DNA of 64,000 nt from Spirodela intermedia (GCA_902729315.2 LR746278.1:2263001-2327000), one strand, 5' to 3'. Shown: positions 1-13,400, numbered from the stretch's first letter. Numbers and translations: made by a program. The notes: a model not told the origin generated them from the sequence alone.

Positions 1-210
1 GGCTCGATCCAGGTTGAGACCCAACACATGCACAGGCCCTGCCCATGAAGATACAACGGATACGGGCCCAAAAGCCCAACTTAATTAGTCCATTATTGAA
101 ACAGTGTTCCTGTCATGTTCAGAGACATAACGGGCCGCAAAGATCGGGCTGTCGTGGTGGGCTCGATTCAGACTGAGACCCCAACGAAGGCATGGGCCTG
201 GCTCATCAAC
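1..210. repeat. Diverged direct repeat, two units about 159 bp apart
   Basis: The segment beginning at position 1 (ggctcgatccaggttgagac) recurs in diverged form at about 160 (ggctcgattcagactgagac). In both cases it is followed by a similar cccaac / gggcctg / ctcat stretch. The two units are therefore old tandem copies of about 50-60 bp of shared sequence. No coding potential is visible. The left side is cut by the window edge, so more copies may lie outside. Confidence 0.5.
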
Positions 211-2218
211 ACCGTTAGTCTCACTCCAACTCGGAATCTCAATCTAGGCCACACAATATTATAAAAGGTGAGATGTAGGCCCGGCCCACGTTAATGTCTT
301 TTTTTTAGCAACGATAAACTTCCGAAAGCGAAAGCTGGGCTGGGCCAGCTATACGCCCTACACTTCTACGCCAAAAAAAGTTTCCCTTCTCTCCGATCTA
401 CCCACTCGTATTCCCTCCCTGCGTCGTACTCACCGTCCTGGTCGCATTATATGCCTTCCCGCTCTCTCTCTCCATCCCCACCAATCGGGACCATCTAACC
501 CCTTCAATGTGTCAGTCATATCCACTCCTAATTGTTGAGAATAACATCACATTAATTACTACAGAAACAAAACGTTCGTAGAGATGGGCTACACCATCTC
601 ACTGTCGACTAGCTTTGAATTAAATGATCTAACAATTATAACACTAATAAGCTTTGTCCGCATGTCCAGGCCGGCACTCTCGGTGCAGTCACCGTCGTTG
701 ACAGAGTGGAGAGAATGGGGGGAATCAGCAAGATCTTAACGGGCCATGCTGATGTGCCCCCTCCCGTCTTCCGATCAAACACCGAATTTGGTCTTGGTTC
801 GTAGAAAAGGGCTGGAGGATATTGAGTGATGGTTGGAAGTCCCCCACTCACATAGGAGATAAACTTCAAATACACGTAGAGCGACAAGCTAGTTAGGATT
901 CATCCAAGGCCCGATTCATTCAAAAAAGTCGGAATATTTGTGAAAAAAACACTCATTCGAAGTCTTCGTCGATGACAATCCATGCATCGCGATTGTTGAG
1001 TACGTGGGCGCAAGAACGGTGTGGACCAGCTCCACGTGCCCATGGAGGGTGTTGGGGGGGGCGAGATGGACCCAGTTGACATTGGCCCAAATCACACGTG
1101 CGCCTTTCGTGGCGGTGTGGTCGCTGTGGGAGATCGTCCTCTTCCCGAGGCCTTATCCTGGGCTTGCAGTCCCCACTGCCACTTGTCATTCTTCCAGCTT
1201 CATGCCACTCCGGGCGCTGTTGTCGTTGACACTATGAACTGTATCGCATTCGGTAATCGGATGCGGCTCTGTCGGTGGAAGGAATCCACCCGTCCAACTG
1301 GGTCGACGAGGAGGGACCGAGAGACGTGGCCGGTGGCCCACACAAGATGTCGATTTGCCGAACACATGGCAGGGACGATCTGTATTATTGACTTCTTGGG
1401 CTATTTATTTCTTTCCAATTTGATGCGGACTTCTGATATTTTCTGCCGACGCTAGAAGTATACCACGTGAGGAATATCCAAAGCTGATGGGTCGGTAAGA
1501 TTGGAGATTAATAATGCACGCACATTTTTCAACCCCAAGTGAAAGAAGAAGAAGAAGTCAATGCACGGTACCTCTGGGCTTAACCAGGTCGAGTCAAGGC
1601 CTGCAGGTGGCGTGGGTTGGTTGGGTCTTCTCTGTTAGCAACTAATAAGCCAACCTAACCCATATTATTCCGGGTGCCTATAGTATTGAAGGATACTTTT
1701 GAGGACAATAAAATATTATTTTATGGAAATAAATAAATATATGGATCACATGGAGGGCGGATGCAGATATACAGGGCTCCAGAGATAATTCATTGAGAGT
1801 ATCTTCAGCACAGGTTTTTTTGATATTCCCGTGGCTACATTACTAAGCCTTTTGAGAAGCCAAAAAACTCTCCCCAAGGGCGGCATTCACGTTCATGGAA
1901 ACTCGCCACTGAAACGATAGCAGCGGGCTAATCTTCGCTAGCTACATACAGAGGAGGCCAACGGGGCGTCACTGCCTTGCAAGTGAAAACACTAGTCAAA
2001 AGTAGTGGGCGGGAGGGGGTTGGGGAGAACGGGTTTAAATTTTGAAGTACTGGGCCATGGAGAGAGGCTGGCGTGGGAGAGGGAGAGAGGTTAGTAGCTA
2101 ATTATCCATGATAACGGACCCTCCCCACGCTTTCCTCGTGGGGCTCTCCATCCGGGTGCTATTTTACCTTCCCGCCACAGACCCACAGCCAGACTCAGGT
2201 GCGCTCTGCTCGGTCTTC
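211..2218. other. Intergenic region upstream of the ascorbate oxidase gene
   Basis: No gene could be supported here. Open frames exist at 1021-1455 (+) and 953-1189 (-), but they overlap each other, have no recognisable domain and show no splice context. The last 200 bases before the ascorbate oxidase start should contain its promoter and 5' UTR. No convincing TATA box was found. An ATG at 2108 is in frame with the oxidase and is treated under that gene. Confidence 0.5.
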
Positions 2219-4839
2219 ATGGCGCCCAAGGGACTGTTCCTGGCATTGTGTCTCTCCGCCCTGCTTGTGGCCTCGTGGGGACGGAAGGTCCGCCACTACC
2301 AATGGGAGGTCGGCTACGTCTTCTGGAAGCCCGACTGCCAGGAGAAGGTGATGATAGGGATCAACGGTCAGTTCCCTGGCCCGACCATCCGCGCCAAGGC
2401 CGGCGACACCATCGTCGTTGAGCTCAAGAACGCCCTCCACACCGAGGGCGTCGTCATCCACTGGCATGGCATCCGCCAAGTATTCCTCCTCTCCCCTTCC
2501 ATTCAAACTTTCTATTCCCGCTTCCCCTTCTCTCTCTCTCTCTCTCTCTCGCTCTCTCTGTGGTCTGAGTGAGGCGCAATGCGTTTGGTGTTTCAGCTGG
2601 GCACGCCTTGGGCGGATGGAACGGCATCCATCTCGCAGTGCCCGATCAGCCCGGAGGAGACCTTCGTGTACCGGTTCAAGGTCGACAAGGTGAGCTCCCC
2701 CAACTCCTCCCCTCCCTTTGCTGCCGTGTTCGTTGCTTGACCCAGCACGGCCGCACGGCCGCGCCGCTCGCTCCTCGCTGCTGCAGCCGGGGACGTACTT
2801 CTACCACGGACACTACGGCATGCAGAGGGCCGCAGGGCTGTACGGGTCCCTCATCGTCGACGTCGCCGACGGGGAGAGGGAGCCGTTCCATTACGACGGC
2901 GAGCTCAACGTCCTCCTCAGCGACTGGTATCACCAGGACATCAACACCCAGGCCGTCGGCCTCTCCTCCAACCCCTTCCGCTGGATCGGTGAGCCCCAGG
3001 TAAGCCACCGGAGCCATCCCGCCCTCCATCTCAATGGAGGAACGACAGCTCTAAAGCGAAAGTTTTTTCCCGGCCGTCAAAAGGGGGAGGTTCCTGCCCC
3101 CCCAGCAGGCCCATCAAGCGCTTTGTTTAAAGTCTCCGATTCCCCGTCCCCTCCACTGAGGAAGTGCGGTGGGTGGGCAGGCTTCGTCTCCCTCACGTCT
3201 CTAATTCTCATACCTGGTCATGGATTCTCTTCTGCCCTCCTGGTGCAGACGCTGCTGATCAACGGGAGAGGGCAGCATGGCTGTTCGCTGGCGTCGCACG
3301 TACTGGAAGGGCTCAGCGCGTGCGAGATAAACAGCAGCCAGTGTGCCCCCGTGACGCTGCCCGTACTTCCCAACAGGACCTACAGGCTGAGGATCGCCAG
3401 CACCACGTCGTTGGCCTCCCTAAACCTGGCCGTCGGGGTGAGTACACATCGACGCCTCGCACTGCCGCTAAACACCAGATTTAAATGGGACCCACACAGG
3501 TCTAAAGAATGGCAATATATTTTGATGGGCATCTGACTTGAGATTTACGTAAAACAATAGAATATGGCATAAGACGAATCAATGAAACCCCACGAGACAA
3601 GTATAGCTGGTGACGCCTGGCCGTCGGTGGGTTTGGAGACAGAAGAACGAGGGGCACGCAGACTGATGATTGAGACGGTAGTCGGTGGCAGTAAAAATCA
3701 GCATGAATCTTAGAGCATGGTAATTAGTGCAAAAAAAACTACAGCGACTCCAGTCTGAACAGGGGGGAGGGGGGGAAGAACACGCCGGACCTATTCTCAG
3801 CTTGTAGTCAACACCTACGGTGAAATAGCAGGATGTAGCAGGACTTGATGGTTAACTAACTCTAAGTTCTTCCTCTTCATGGCAGAGTCACAAGATGGTG
3901 GTGGTGGAGGCAGACGGGAACTACGTCCAGCCGTTTGAGGTCAAGGACATGGACATCTACTCGGGGGATAGCTATTCCGTTCTCCTCACCACGGATCAAG
4001 ACCCTTCCTCGAACTACTGGCTCTCCCTGAGCGTCAGGGGGAGGGAACCAAAGACCCAGCCTGCGCTCGCCATCTTGAACTACCACCCCAACTCGGCCAC
4101 CAAGCTTCCCACCGCCAAGCCCCCCGTCTCGCCATTATGGAACGACTACGCCCACAGCAAGGCCTTCACCTACAGGATCCTCGCACTCAAAGGAACAGAG
4201 AGGCCCCCAGCTTCTGCTACCCGGCGAATCGCCCTGCTAAACACCCAGAACAAGCTCAACGGGTACACCAAGTGGTCCATCAACAACGTCTCCCTGGCCC
4301 TCCCCTCCACCCCCTACCTGGGTTCGATGAAGCACCGCCTTGCGGGCGCCTTCGACGCCGAGAGGCCGCCGGAGAGCTTTCCGGGGGACTACGACGTGAT
4401 GAGGCCTGCGACCAACCCGAACACCACGCAGAGCAGCGGCGTGTACGTGCTGGACTTCAACACCACCGTCGACGTGATCCTGCAGAACGCGAATGCGCTC
4501 TCGGCCAACGTCAGCGAGATCCACCCGTGGCATCTCCATGGGCATGACTTCTGGGTGCTGGGGTACGGCGAAGGGAGGTTCACGGAGAAGGATGCCAAGG
4601 GGTTCAACCTGAAGAACCCCCCGCTGAGGAACACGGCGGTGATCTTCCCCTACGGGTGGACGGCACTGAGGTTCGTCACAGATAATCCCGGGGTGTGGGC
4701 TTTCCACTGCCACATAGAGCCACATTTGCACATGGGCATGGGTGTGATCTTCGCTGAGGGGGTTCACCTGGTGAGCCGCATACCAAAGGAGGCGATCGCT
4801 TGTGGGATGATGGGAAAGAAGTTCATGAATCTCCCATAA
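2219..4839 (+). CDS. L-ascorbate oxidase (secreted multicopper oxidase)
   Basis: Ascorbate oxidases oxidise apoplastic ascorbate while reducing oxygen to water. Five exons join in phase: 2219-2479, 2597-2689, 2787-2999, 3249-3437, 3886-4839, giving 569 residues, normal for the family. The product has an N-terminal hydrophobic signal peptide (about residues 1-21). All copper motifs are present: HWHG (81-84), HGH (125-127), HPWHLHGH (465-472) and [12 protein letters not shown] (526-537). Within the last motif are the type-1 Cys527, His532 and axial Met537; the Met argues for ascorbate oxidase or laccase-like activity rather than an inactive SKU5-type protein. Three cupredoxin domains are implied by length. 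I chose the ATG at 2219 because it directly precedes the signal peptide. An in-frame ATG at 2108 would add 37 residues and bury it. Intron 1 holds a CT microsatellite (2529-2559). Confidence 0.93.
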
Positions 4840-4895
4840 ACAGGGTAGTATTTGTGGATCCTGTTCTCCTTTCAGTTTCAGTTGACCCTGTTCTC

Positions 4896-4960
4896 TTTGC
4901 ACATGGGCATGGGTGTGATCTTCCATGAACAGGCGATCCCTTGTTGGATGAGGGGAAATA
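4896..4960 (+). repeat. Partial duplicate of the oxidase C-terminal coding segment in its 3' flank
   Basis: Bases 4896-4923 are identical over 28 positions to coding bases 4725-4752, which encode the last copper motif. Bases 4932-4960 resemble coding bases 4791-4830. The spacing differs by about 30 bp, so copy B carries a deletion. The duplicate lies after the stop codon and before the putative poly(A) signal, so it should be in the 3' UTR and untranslated. Confidence 0.8.
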
Positions 4961-5101
4961 AGTGAATCCGAATGTTCATGCTTACAGGGTCTGTTCTTCT
5001 TTTGATTCCTAGTGGGTCATCTGGATTTTGTTTATGGGTGCCTTGGGGTGCCTAAATGGCTTTGGTCATCAATCACTCGGTTTTGAATATGATCCTACTG
5101 T

Positions 5102-5107
5102 AATAAA
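5102..5107 (+). terminator. Putative poly(A) signal of the ascorbate oxidase gene
   Basis: An AATAAA hexamer lies 263 bases after the oxidase stop codon, a plausible distance for a plant 3' UTR. There is no transcript evidence. Confidence 0.4.
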
Positions 5108-6192
5108 GTGGGTGGGCAGTCTCTGTCAACTAAAACTGGGAGTTTAAGCAGGCCCAGATCACGTGGATTTCTCTGGAGTCCTCTGGCATGCTGTGGATGG
5201 CAATAAATCCAGGTTTTTCCTTGAAAAATATGTTAAGGCAGTAAACAATAATGCATGATAAAGTGGATTTGGATTGATTCCGAGCTTCTAGACCGAACCC
5301 TAACCAAGGTTCATTGAGTCCGAGAAAGTGGTTTTGGCTCAGTGATTATTCCAAGTTCATGGGGCTGACACAGCAGCTGTCCGTGGCATGGCATGACGTC
5401 ATACATGACCTCACATCTGACATCAATAATGGGATCAACATTGATCTCATTTCACTTAATCAATAATGAGGAGCCTAATCCTCTCCATTATAAACCTCAG
5501 ACGCCTACTGTGTTGTCACATTGAGTAATGCAATAGAAGTAGTCCTTTGAGCTAAAACTCCTGATCGCGAAGGTTTAAGTTGGTAGGGGTTGTGACTACG
5601 TCTAACGCCGGCACATGGTTGAAGCATTCTAATAAGCAACCGTGTGACACCCTGTTCCCTTACCAGAAAGTACTCATATACATATGTACACCTTCAAGAC
5701 CATATTTCGGCAAAGTCCACCTGTATTGTCGTCATTAATCTTTGGGTACCCCAAGGATCCCACTTCTTCTGAATGGCATCTCCCTATGGTCTTTAATGCC
5801 AACCATTGAAATCCATCCGTCTTTCACTCACCCCTCCGGATACTTGCTTTTGCACGAATAATGAAAAAAAAAAACGATTTTCTATTCATCCAAGGGTCTT
5901 ATAATAAATTCAACTTACCTGGTAGCAGCAGGGTGATCCCACTCCCTCTCATCTGCTGGTCTGGGCGCGACAGCAGGTGCATTTGATTGGCCTTTTGTAT
6001 GAAAACTTCCGTGAATTCACCTGAGAAGTAAAACGATCAAAACCTGTGAACTTGTAGCTCTTCATCACCATGATAGAATACTTTAAGATGATAATTTCCT
6101 TATCGCTTGTTATCAGATCAGCTTGATCCAGATAACGTGAGGCAAACCATAATTGTGCCATCGATAAATAACAGAGTAGAAAAGAAAGAAAA
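5108..6192. other. Intergenic region with an LTR-like promoter stretch
   Basis: No gene is supported. Around 5392-5540 there is TGACGTCA followed closely by TGACCTCA, then a TATAAA at about 5490 and a stretch ending in gtaatgcaatagaa. This arrangement (as-1-like element, TATA, then a gtaatgcaata motif) resembles the U3/R part of plant LTRs. No second LTR, primer binding site or pol sequence was found next to it, so it could equally be chance or an unrecognised promoter. Confidence 0.3.
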
Positions 6193-7151
6193 TTAAAAGA
6201 AGTTTAGTATTTGGAAAAAAAAAATTTGGTTTATGTCGCCTGGAGGTTGCCAAGAACAGTCATCACTGGGTTGAAACCTGGAGTCCTTTCCTGCCATCTG
6301 ATCTCGCGAGGTAGATGAGGGCTGGAGGCGAGGTTTAAAGCTCATGAAGGCCCATGTTTGCACATAAAGTCCACTAGATGGTCCATTTCCCTGACCCAGA
6401 CCCATGTAGATCATAAGAGCAAGAAATACTAAATCCGATGATCTCCAGGGGAGAGTTGCGAGGTCATTACCGATACAGTCCTCGTGAAGTTCAGTTAAAA
6501 GTAATCTCTCCCTCTCTCCGTCTCTGTCTCTCTCTTCCTCAGCTAATCTCTGGTTCAGGGGAAGTAGATTGACGACGATAATGAGTAGAACAGCAGATCC
6601 GCCATAGTCCAGCAATCCACGAAAATATAAAGAAAAACGACAGGAAATCTGGAAGATCGTCCCAAAATCATGCACCAAAGAAGCTTATGCTCATTCTTTC
6701 TTTAAATTCAGCACGCAGTGTGTGGTTAGCAGTGGTCGGCAAGAATCAGACAAGTGCCGGCGAATAAGACCAGAAGCAAGGAGGATAGCAGCTTCGAAAC
6801 CGATGACAATTGTCCTATCTCTCTTGATCTCGTCGTCTCCCAACACGAGTGGGACAAACCATAGCGTAGCGCAGTAGGGGAAAGCATCAGACATTCGGAG
6901 ATGAGATCGGAACCTGCTACTCCATCGAAGCCACTCCCATGAAATTCGCCTGCATGGCGAGGGAGTTGACGCGAAGTGAAAGCTGGCGACTGCCGGCCTT
7001 CGTCCTCGCCGTCTCCGCCGGCCCCGCTGATCTGCGGAGAAAGGAAACGAAGGCGACGGGGACGGCCTTCCAAGCAATGATCCCCCGCAGCGCCGCCCCC
7101 CACCCCCCCCCCCCCACTCATCGGCTCCGCCATGCGACGACAGGACTGCAC
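6193..7151 (-). other. Unassigned minus-strand open frames downstream of the TMN gene
   Basis: Two non-contiguous minus-strand frames occur here: 7151-6726 (141 residues) and 6678-6193 (161 residues). Neither has a domain I recognise, and they cannot be joined with confidence. The upstream part is GC-rich (6900-7130) with a run of C at 7103-7115. It may be a non-coding transcript, the promoter of an unseen gene, or an extended 3' region of the TMN gene. I do not assign a function. Confidence 0.2.
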
Positions 7152-7469
7152 GACGGGCGCTCCCCTTTATCGTACAATCTGTACTACCCTCATGAGCCTC
7201 TCTCTCATGGTCGATACCAGGATATTAACGTGGGGACCCACAGGATATAACGTGCCCAATACGTGGATTTTTTTCTCATTTTTATCATGGCTGATGGAGT
7301 CGGTGGCCGCCGATCTGAATGTGCCAGTAACGGCCGTGCGGTAGACGGAGATGGGGATGAACATGGGGAAAGGAAGGGACCAAGAACCAGAGGTTATGCC
7401 ATTATAGGGGAGTAGGTCCAATTCAAAGAGAGGAGGGGGGAGTAAGATAGGAGGAGATGGATAAATGCG

Positions 7470-10400
7470 CTAGTCAATCTTCACAGAGGAGTAGATCTTG
7501 CGCACGAACCAGAGGCAGGCGTAGAAACCGATGGTTCCCGTCAGCACGAAGAAGGCGTAGGAGACGATCAGCATGTATCCGAAGTAGAGGATGCCCGACA
7601 CCACCTTGGTGATCTCCAGCTTGGTGAAGAAGTAGAAGGCCGAGTACAGGAAGAGGTAGAGGGCAGAGGAGCTGGCCGTCAGGTAGGCCCTCCACCACCA
7701 GTGGTAGTCCTCACTGCAGAGCTGGAAGTAGCACAGGACGATGGTGATCTCGGCGCAGGTGATGATGAGGATGAGCAGGACTATGAAGAGGAAGCCGAAG
7801 ATGTAGTAGAACTGGTTCAGCCATATGGAGCTAAGAATGAAGAAGAGCTCGATGAAGACTGCCCCGAAGGGAAGGAGGCCCCCGATCAGGACGGAGAAGG
7901 GCGGGCGCATGTACCACGCCTGCTCCGGGATCTGTCTGGGGATCTTGTTGGTCTTGACGGGGTTTTCAATGGCCGGCTTCTTGTAGCCCAGGTAGCTGCC
8001 GAGGAAGACCAGTGGGACGGATATACCGAACCACAGGAAGACGAGGGCGAACATGGTTCCGAAGGGGACGGCGCCTGAAGATTTCTCCCCCCAGATCAGA
8101 GCGTTCAGGAGGAAGAAGAAGGAGAAGAGGATGCCGGGGAACATGAAGGCCGTCTTCAGGGTGATCTTCTTCCACTCGGTGCCCTGGAACATCTTGTAGA
8201 GACGAGCAGAAGCGTAGCCCGCAAACAGACCCATGAATACCCACAGGACGACCATGGCCGTCATCAGGCCTCCGCGGTTGGCCGGGGAGAGGAAGCCCAG
8301 CAGTGCAAATAACATAGTGACGATGGTCATGCCCAGGAACTGGACGCCGGTTCCGACGTAGACGCAAAGCAGGCCAGAGTTGATAGGCGGCCTGAAAGCG
8401 TCCCCATGGACGAGCTTCCAGCCAGTCTCTTCCTCATCCTCCTCCTGGGCTTCCAACTGATTGTAGTTCACGATGTCTTTGTATACGGTTCTCATCATGA
8501 TCATGGCAACCATGCCAGACAAGAACAGCACGATCATCAGAGAGTTGATAATAGAAAACCAGTGGATCTGATCATCATTCATGAGAAGATAGGTGTCCCA
8601 GCGTGATGCCCATTTGACTTCACTAGACTGGAAGTGTGGCACATGTCAGAAAGGGTGAACTTTTAGACGGCATAAAGCAGCTTAGGAAGAGAGCGCGCAC
8701 CATGAAGGTGACATCATACGTGAAGACGACCTCCTTATCTGCGTCTACTTCCTGCGGTGAGTGATTACCAGGGATGATTTTGGAGCTAGGGTTGCAGGTT
8801 ATCAACGAAGGGTTCTTGTCGTTCCACTCCTTGTATTCATGGTCTATGCTGTTAAGGAGAAGCAAGCGAAGGCAATAAGGGATCAGAAAAAAAAAGTGAA
8901 GATATGCTCAAATCCTCCAGATCAATGAGCCCAAGAAAAGCTGGCGAGAATGCCCAGAACTAGCGCTCATTATTCAGGAGAAAGAAAGTGGTCATGACGT
9001 CCATTAGAGAGCTTAAACAGGGGCATTCTCCGCAGAAAGCTGCATATCCTATCTGGCTGGGACGTTAGTTTAATTTGATAATTCCAAATTACGTGACAGC
9101 ATGTGTAATGATTAGCCTTTTTCAGTCCACCCAGGAGTTTTCTCGAGTTCGAGTATTCAGCTTTTGCCTAGATGGCCTCTTTTGTTTCCTTTTCTTTCTT
9201 TCAGTCTTGGAAAATACAGCCATCTCAAAAGTAATAGACTCTTCTTCTCAAATTTCCCATGGGCCGAATGCGCGCACACATGATTACAGCTGAAGCCTGA
9301 TTATTATCTTCCCTCTGTGCTCATCACATGTTTCATAATTTCTGACGGAGATGGCTGAGATAAATAGTTATGTTATTATCTAAGACAACCATCAGGGTGC
9401 AAGAAAAACGCATTTAAGGCTGATCCGCTGCTTTACGTTGTTTCAAATGAAAATAAAAATATCCAAATGGAGTAAAGATAGATCTCTTGGATGGCACGAC
9501 TATTAAGGATGAGGCGTACTGCCATCTTCGTGTTGCATTACGGTTCAAGGTGAACAATGACACGAATCTAACAAGACATTATATTATTGGTACAAGGTCC
9601 ACAGTGAATATCTTTCCTTAGATCTCCACCGCAACTTACTTTCATGTTTCTACTCGGGCTGAGTTTCAGCCAATTGACTAGACACATAACGATACAATGA
9701 CTAATATTGGGGATGAAAAATTTGAGCTGAAGATTAAAGTGGAAACAGCTAAAGAAATACCAAAACAAGATGCACATACAGAGAAATTTGGGAGGAAATG
9801 GGAAGAGAACGGAAAATAGAATTACCTCGTTGGAACAACCTCAAATCCAACAATGCGGGCATCATCAGACTCAGGATCTTTATGATACTTGACCTTAAAG
9901 CTCAGGTGATTATTAATAAAATATTTATCATCCTTGTTCTGCAAAGATGTCGCAAGTTACTGAAAAATACAGTTATAAAAAGTATGTGAACAGCTCAGGT
10001 GCAACTTACACCGGTAGAACTGCCCTTAAAACCAACACGGTAACCATGTTCAAAAGTACTCATCTGACTCCCATCCCTTCTAGACCTCACAACTGCAACA
10101 GGAAGATTGTCTAGGATCCTGAAAAAAAGATATCAGTAAAAATCAATCAAGGAAAAAAAACATTTGAAGACTTGACAGTTTGAGAAGAGCAAACACTTAG
10201 AGATATTTAACATCCTGTAAGACCCATCAGAATAGGACCACCTTCAAGTGAAGGAATTTGAGAAGTAAACACTTTTCATTACAGTAGAACTAAACTTGAG
10301 AAGTCTGTACTAGGACAATCCGATTCAAGAAACCAAAATCGTAAAATTTTAGTTAAGATTGAGTTACCTACATATTCACCTTGTAAACTTCATCAATTTT

Positions 10401-13400
10401 CTCTTTGAAATTCTTTGCAGACCCAGCTGTAAGTCTTTTCCGACATGCAACTTTGCATGTTTCATCAGATCGCATCCTAAACTGCAAATTCCACATAGCT
10501 AAGGACGGCAAAATAAATTCCATTCAGTTAAAGATGAAAACATGGATGCGATGTGATGACTCACAGTATAGACAGAATTCTCAATGCGATCTCCACGGAG
10601 AACCTCTCCCAAATTCTCAGCACTGTTCGTAATTTTTGATGGTTTGCAATAATCCAGAAAATAGTAATCATAGGGAAGTTGAGTTTTGGTCGATGAAAGC
10701 TTGTTCACCTTCACCTGAAGTTCATCATCCTACAAATTGATAGGAAAATCAGCGAACAAGAGTGAACTGCAGAAATCTGGAAGAAGTTGATAGAAATCTG
10801 CAGAAATCTGCAGATACGAGTTCAGTTTCTTCTTCCTACGGAATATCTCTGAAGGATTGTCAAATTGAAGTAACCAGCTGCCAAGTAAGCATCATTCAAC
10901 AAAATGCTTGTACGTTCTCCTACCTCAGAAAAAAATATTTCAACTATAATATCAATACGTATGCATACATATATATATAAGTATTATGTGTATGTGTAGA
11001 ATCTAAAAGTATTTTTAAACCAAACAAAAGTTGATGAGTAAAAGCAGGAAACTGTTAATTGAATCATATTTAGAAGGCCATAACATGTATCTTCTTAACT
11101 GTCTCTAAGACCTTAACCTTCTTGACTTTTTGCTACTCGAATTCCCTATTTCCAAGAATACTAAATGACGTTTATACCACTGTTTAAAATTATTAATTCA
11201 GGATAATCATTAATTCAGGCTGTTTGATAAATTATCTACTTCTAAAGTTAAGATATTTTTCCTCTTGAGAGATCACTTAAATTTCAACAAAGCAAGATTA
11301 TTGATTTTTTTTTGTTCTCTCCAGTATCTATGAGAGCTTTGGGAATGAAAAGAACCTCAAGCACATAACAGTCACCTCCAGGAATATTCAGCATTCCACT
11401 CTTTCTGTGGCCACAACCCAGTCCAACTGATATCATTTTAGGAATATCTTTGTCTCTCCTTGCTAATCATCAATGCCACTGCCGCGATAATCACTACTAC
11501 TGACAGGCTCAGTAATGTAACTCGGAGGTTTATTATGAGGTGCAGTTGCACCATAATTTTCTCTAGTCAAATACTCCTTTTCCATACTTATCATGAGAAA
11601 ACTAAGTCGTGCTATCTTCTAGATTATTCACCTGCGATTCCCTCCCATGTTTACAAGGCTTCAATTCCTTTACAACCCACGGCTGTCAAATATTTTCTAC
11701 AGAGAGACCTTCACAAAACCTACATATGAAAGAGTCCAATCTTTCATGTTACTTTACATATCGTAATTTTTTTCTCTTGCGAAAAATTCAAACAGTCAGC
11801 GGTCACAAATTTATCTCCAAGCCTAGGAAATATATTGAATTATATTAGAGAATTTTCCCCTGAAAAAGGGAACGGATGATGCCATGTGCTTATAAAGTCT
11901 CTCAAGCGCAGTGAAACTAGGAATAGGCCTTACAAGGATGATTAAAAAACAAGTTCTACTTTACAGTATCACGATTCAGTGCCCTGCACCAATTATGCTG
12001 CGGACAGGCTAATTCTGCATTCCAATTGACATTTCATTGAACAAATTACAGTTCTTCAAGCTCATCATACTGAAAAGTTACATAATACGCGAAATTCTTT
12101 TAAAAAGAAAAATGATAACAGGTGACGGAAAATTTCAAGAAAAAATAGAAAGCACAAATTTCGTTGCTACGGTTAGATTTGATGAATGAACAAAACTACA
12201 TAGCATCATCAAAATCCTAAAGATTTCCTCTGATTATGAATTCAATGGCCACTCTTTGATGATTTATCAGCAAGAGTATGGAAAAAATTGAGAGAATTTG
12301 ATCAGGCATGAGAAATCTACAGTAAGCTGATCCTCAGTTGGTACTAATGAAGTTTAGCAGTTTAAGGATTGAACACATCTAGTCGCTCACACTTGACTGT
12401 TGCCTTCTATAGAAGTGCTCCAACCTAGCTTTTATATCAATGGTGGATCATTGCAATGTTTTAGCATTATCCAAGGTAGCTTCTTAAAAAGGCTACAGTA
12501 TATTCTCCTGGAAAGATCTTGTATATTCTTCATGACATGGGCGACAAAAAATAAATGGAAACATGGATAAACAGAAAAATATACAATGCAGAATAGTTAG
12601 ATGGGGAAACATTGAAAGTATGATGGTGTATATCAAAAGAAAGAAACTTTGAACATAGCAAATGAAAATATTTGTGCCATCAATCAATGATGAGAAAGTT
12701 TACAGGCATATAAAGGAATGAAGTTCGCAATAATACCCCAAATAGATCTAGAAACAATACGCGAAACACGCATAAAATCAGAATTTTCAAAATTGAATCC
12801 ACACGCCATCACGGAGATGCTGCCAAAGCTTAAAGAAGAGATCGGAATAAGTAGTGAAGTACGACGCAGTCGCACAAGCAAATAAGAAGATATTTTCCCC
12901 GCTGTCGACTTCAGAAACCAAGTTATAATGACCAAACATTTTATGGGGGTTGCATACGACACAAAAGTTAAACCACAGATCTGATAAATTTCCCCACAGA
13001 AGATTATTATGAAGCAGCCCTGGAAAACCACTTCCCAGAAACAATAACCAAATACAGCCAGTTAGGGTTGATGTACATAACACTTCAAAAAAGCAGCATC
13101 TCACTAGTTACGGTTGAAACGTTTACTGTTGGTTTGCTCCCACAGGTAAACGTCTTTCAGTGTGCAGATCCAGAAAAAAAGCAACACTCCTCACAGGCTA
13201 TAGGCCGCAGATAGCCACAATACACGAAACACACCGGATCCGCATTTTATCCACCTAAAAGCTGATTGAAAGCAAGAAAATGGGGGAAATAAACAAACCT
13301 TCTTGAAGTCCCGCGGGGCGACACCCGGGAGGTAGAAGCCGCAAGCCGGAGGAATGAGCAGAACACACGATAGGACGGTGACAATCGCAACGCGACCGAT

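Noticed and set aside
4237-4926. 229-codon minus-strand ORF opposite the ascorbate oxidase last exon
   Set aside because: It is the antisense shadow of a GC-rich exon with a well-supported sense protein; no own domain or splice context.
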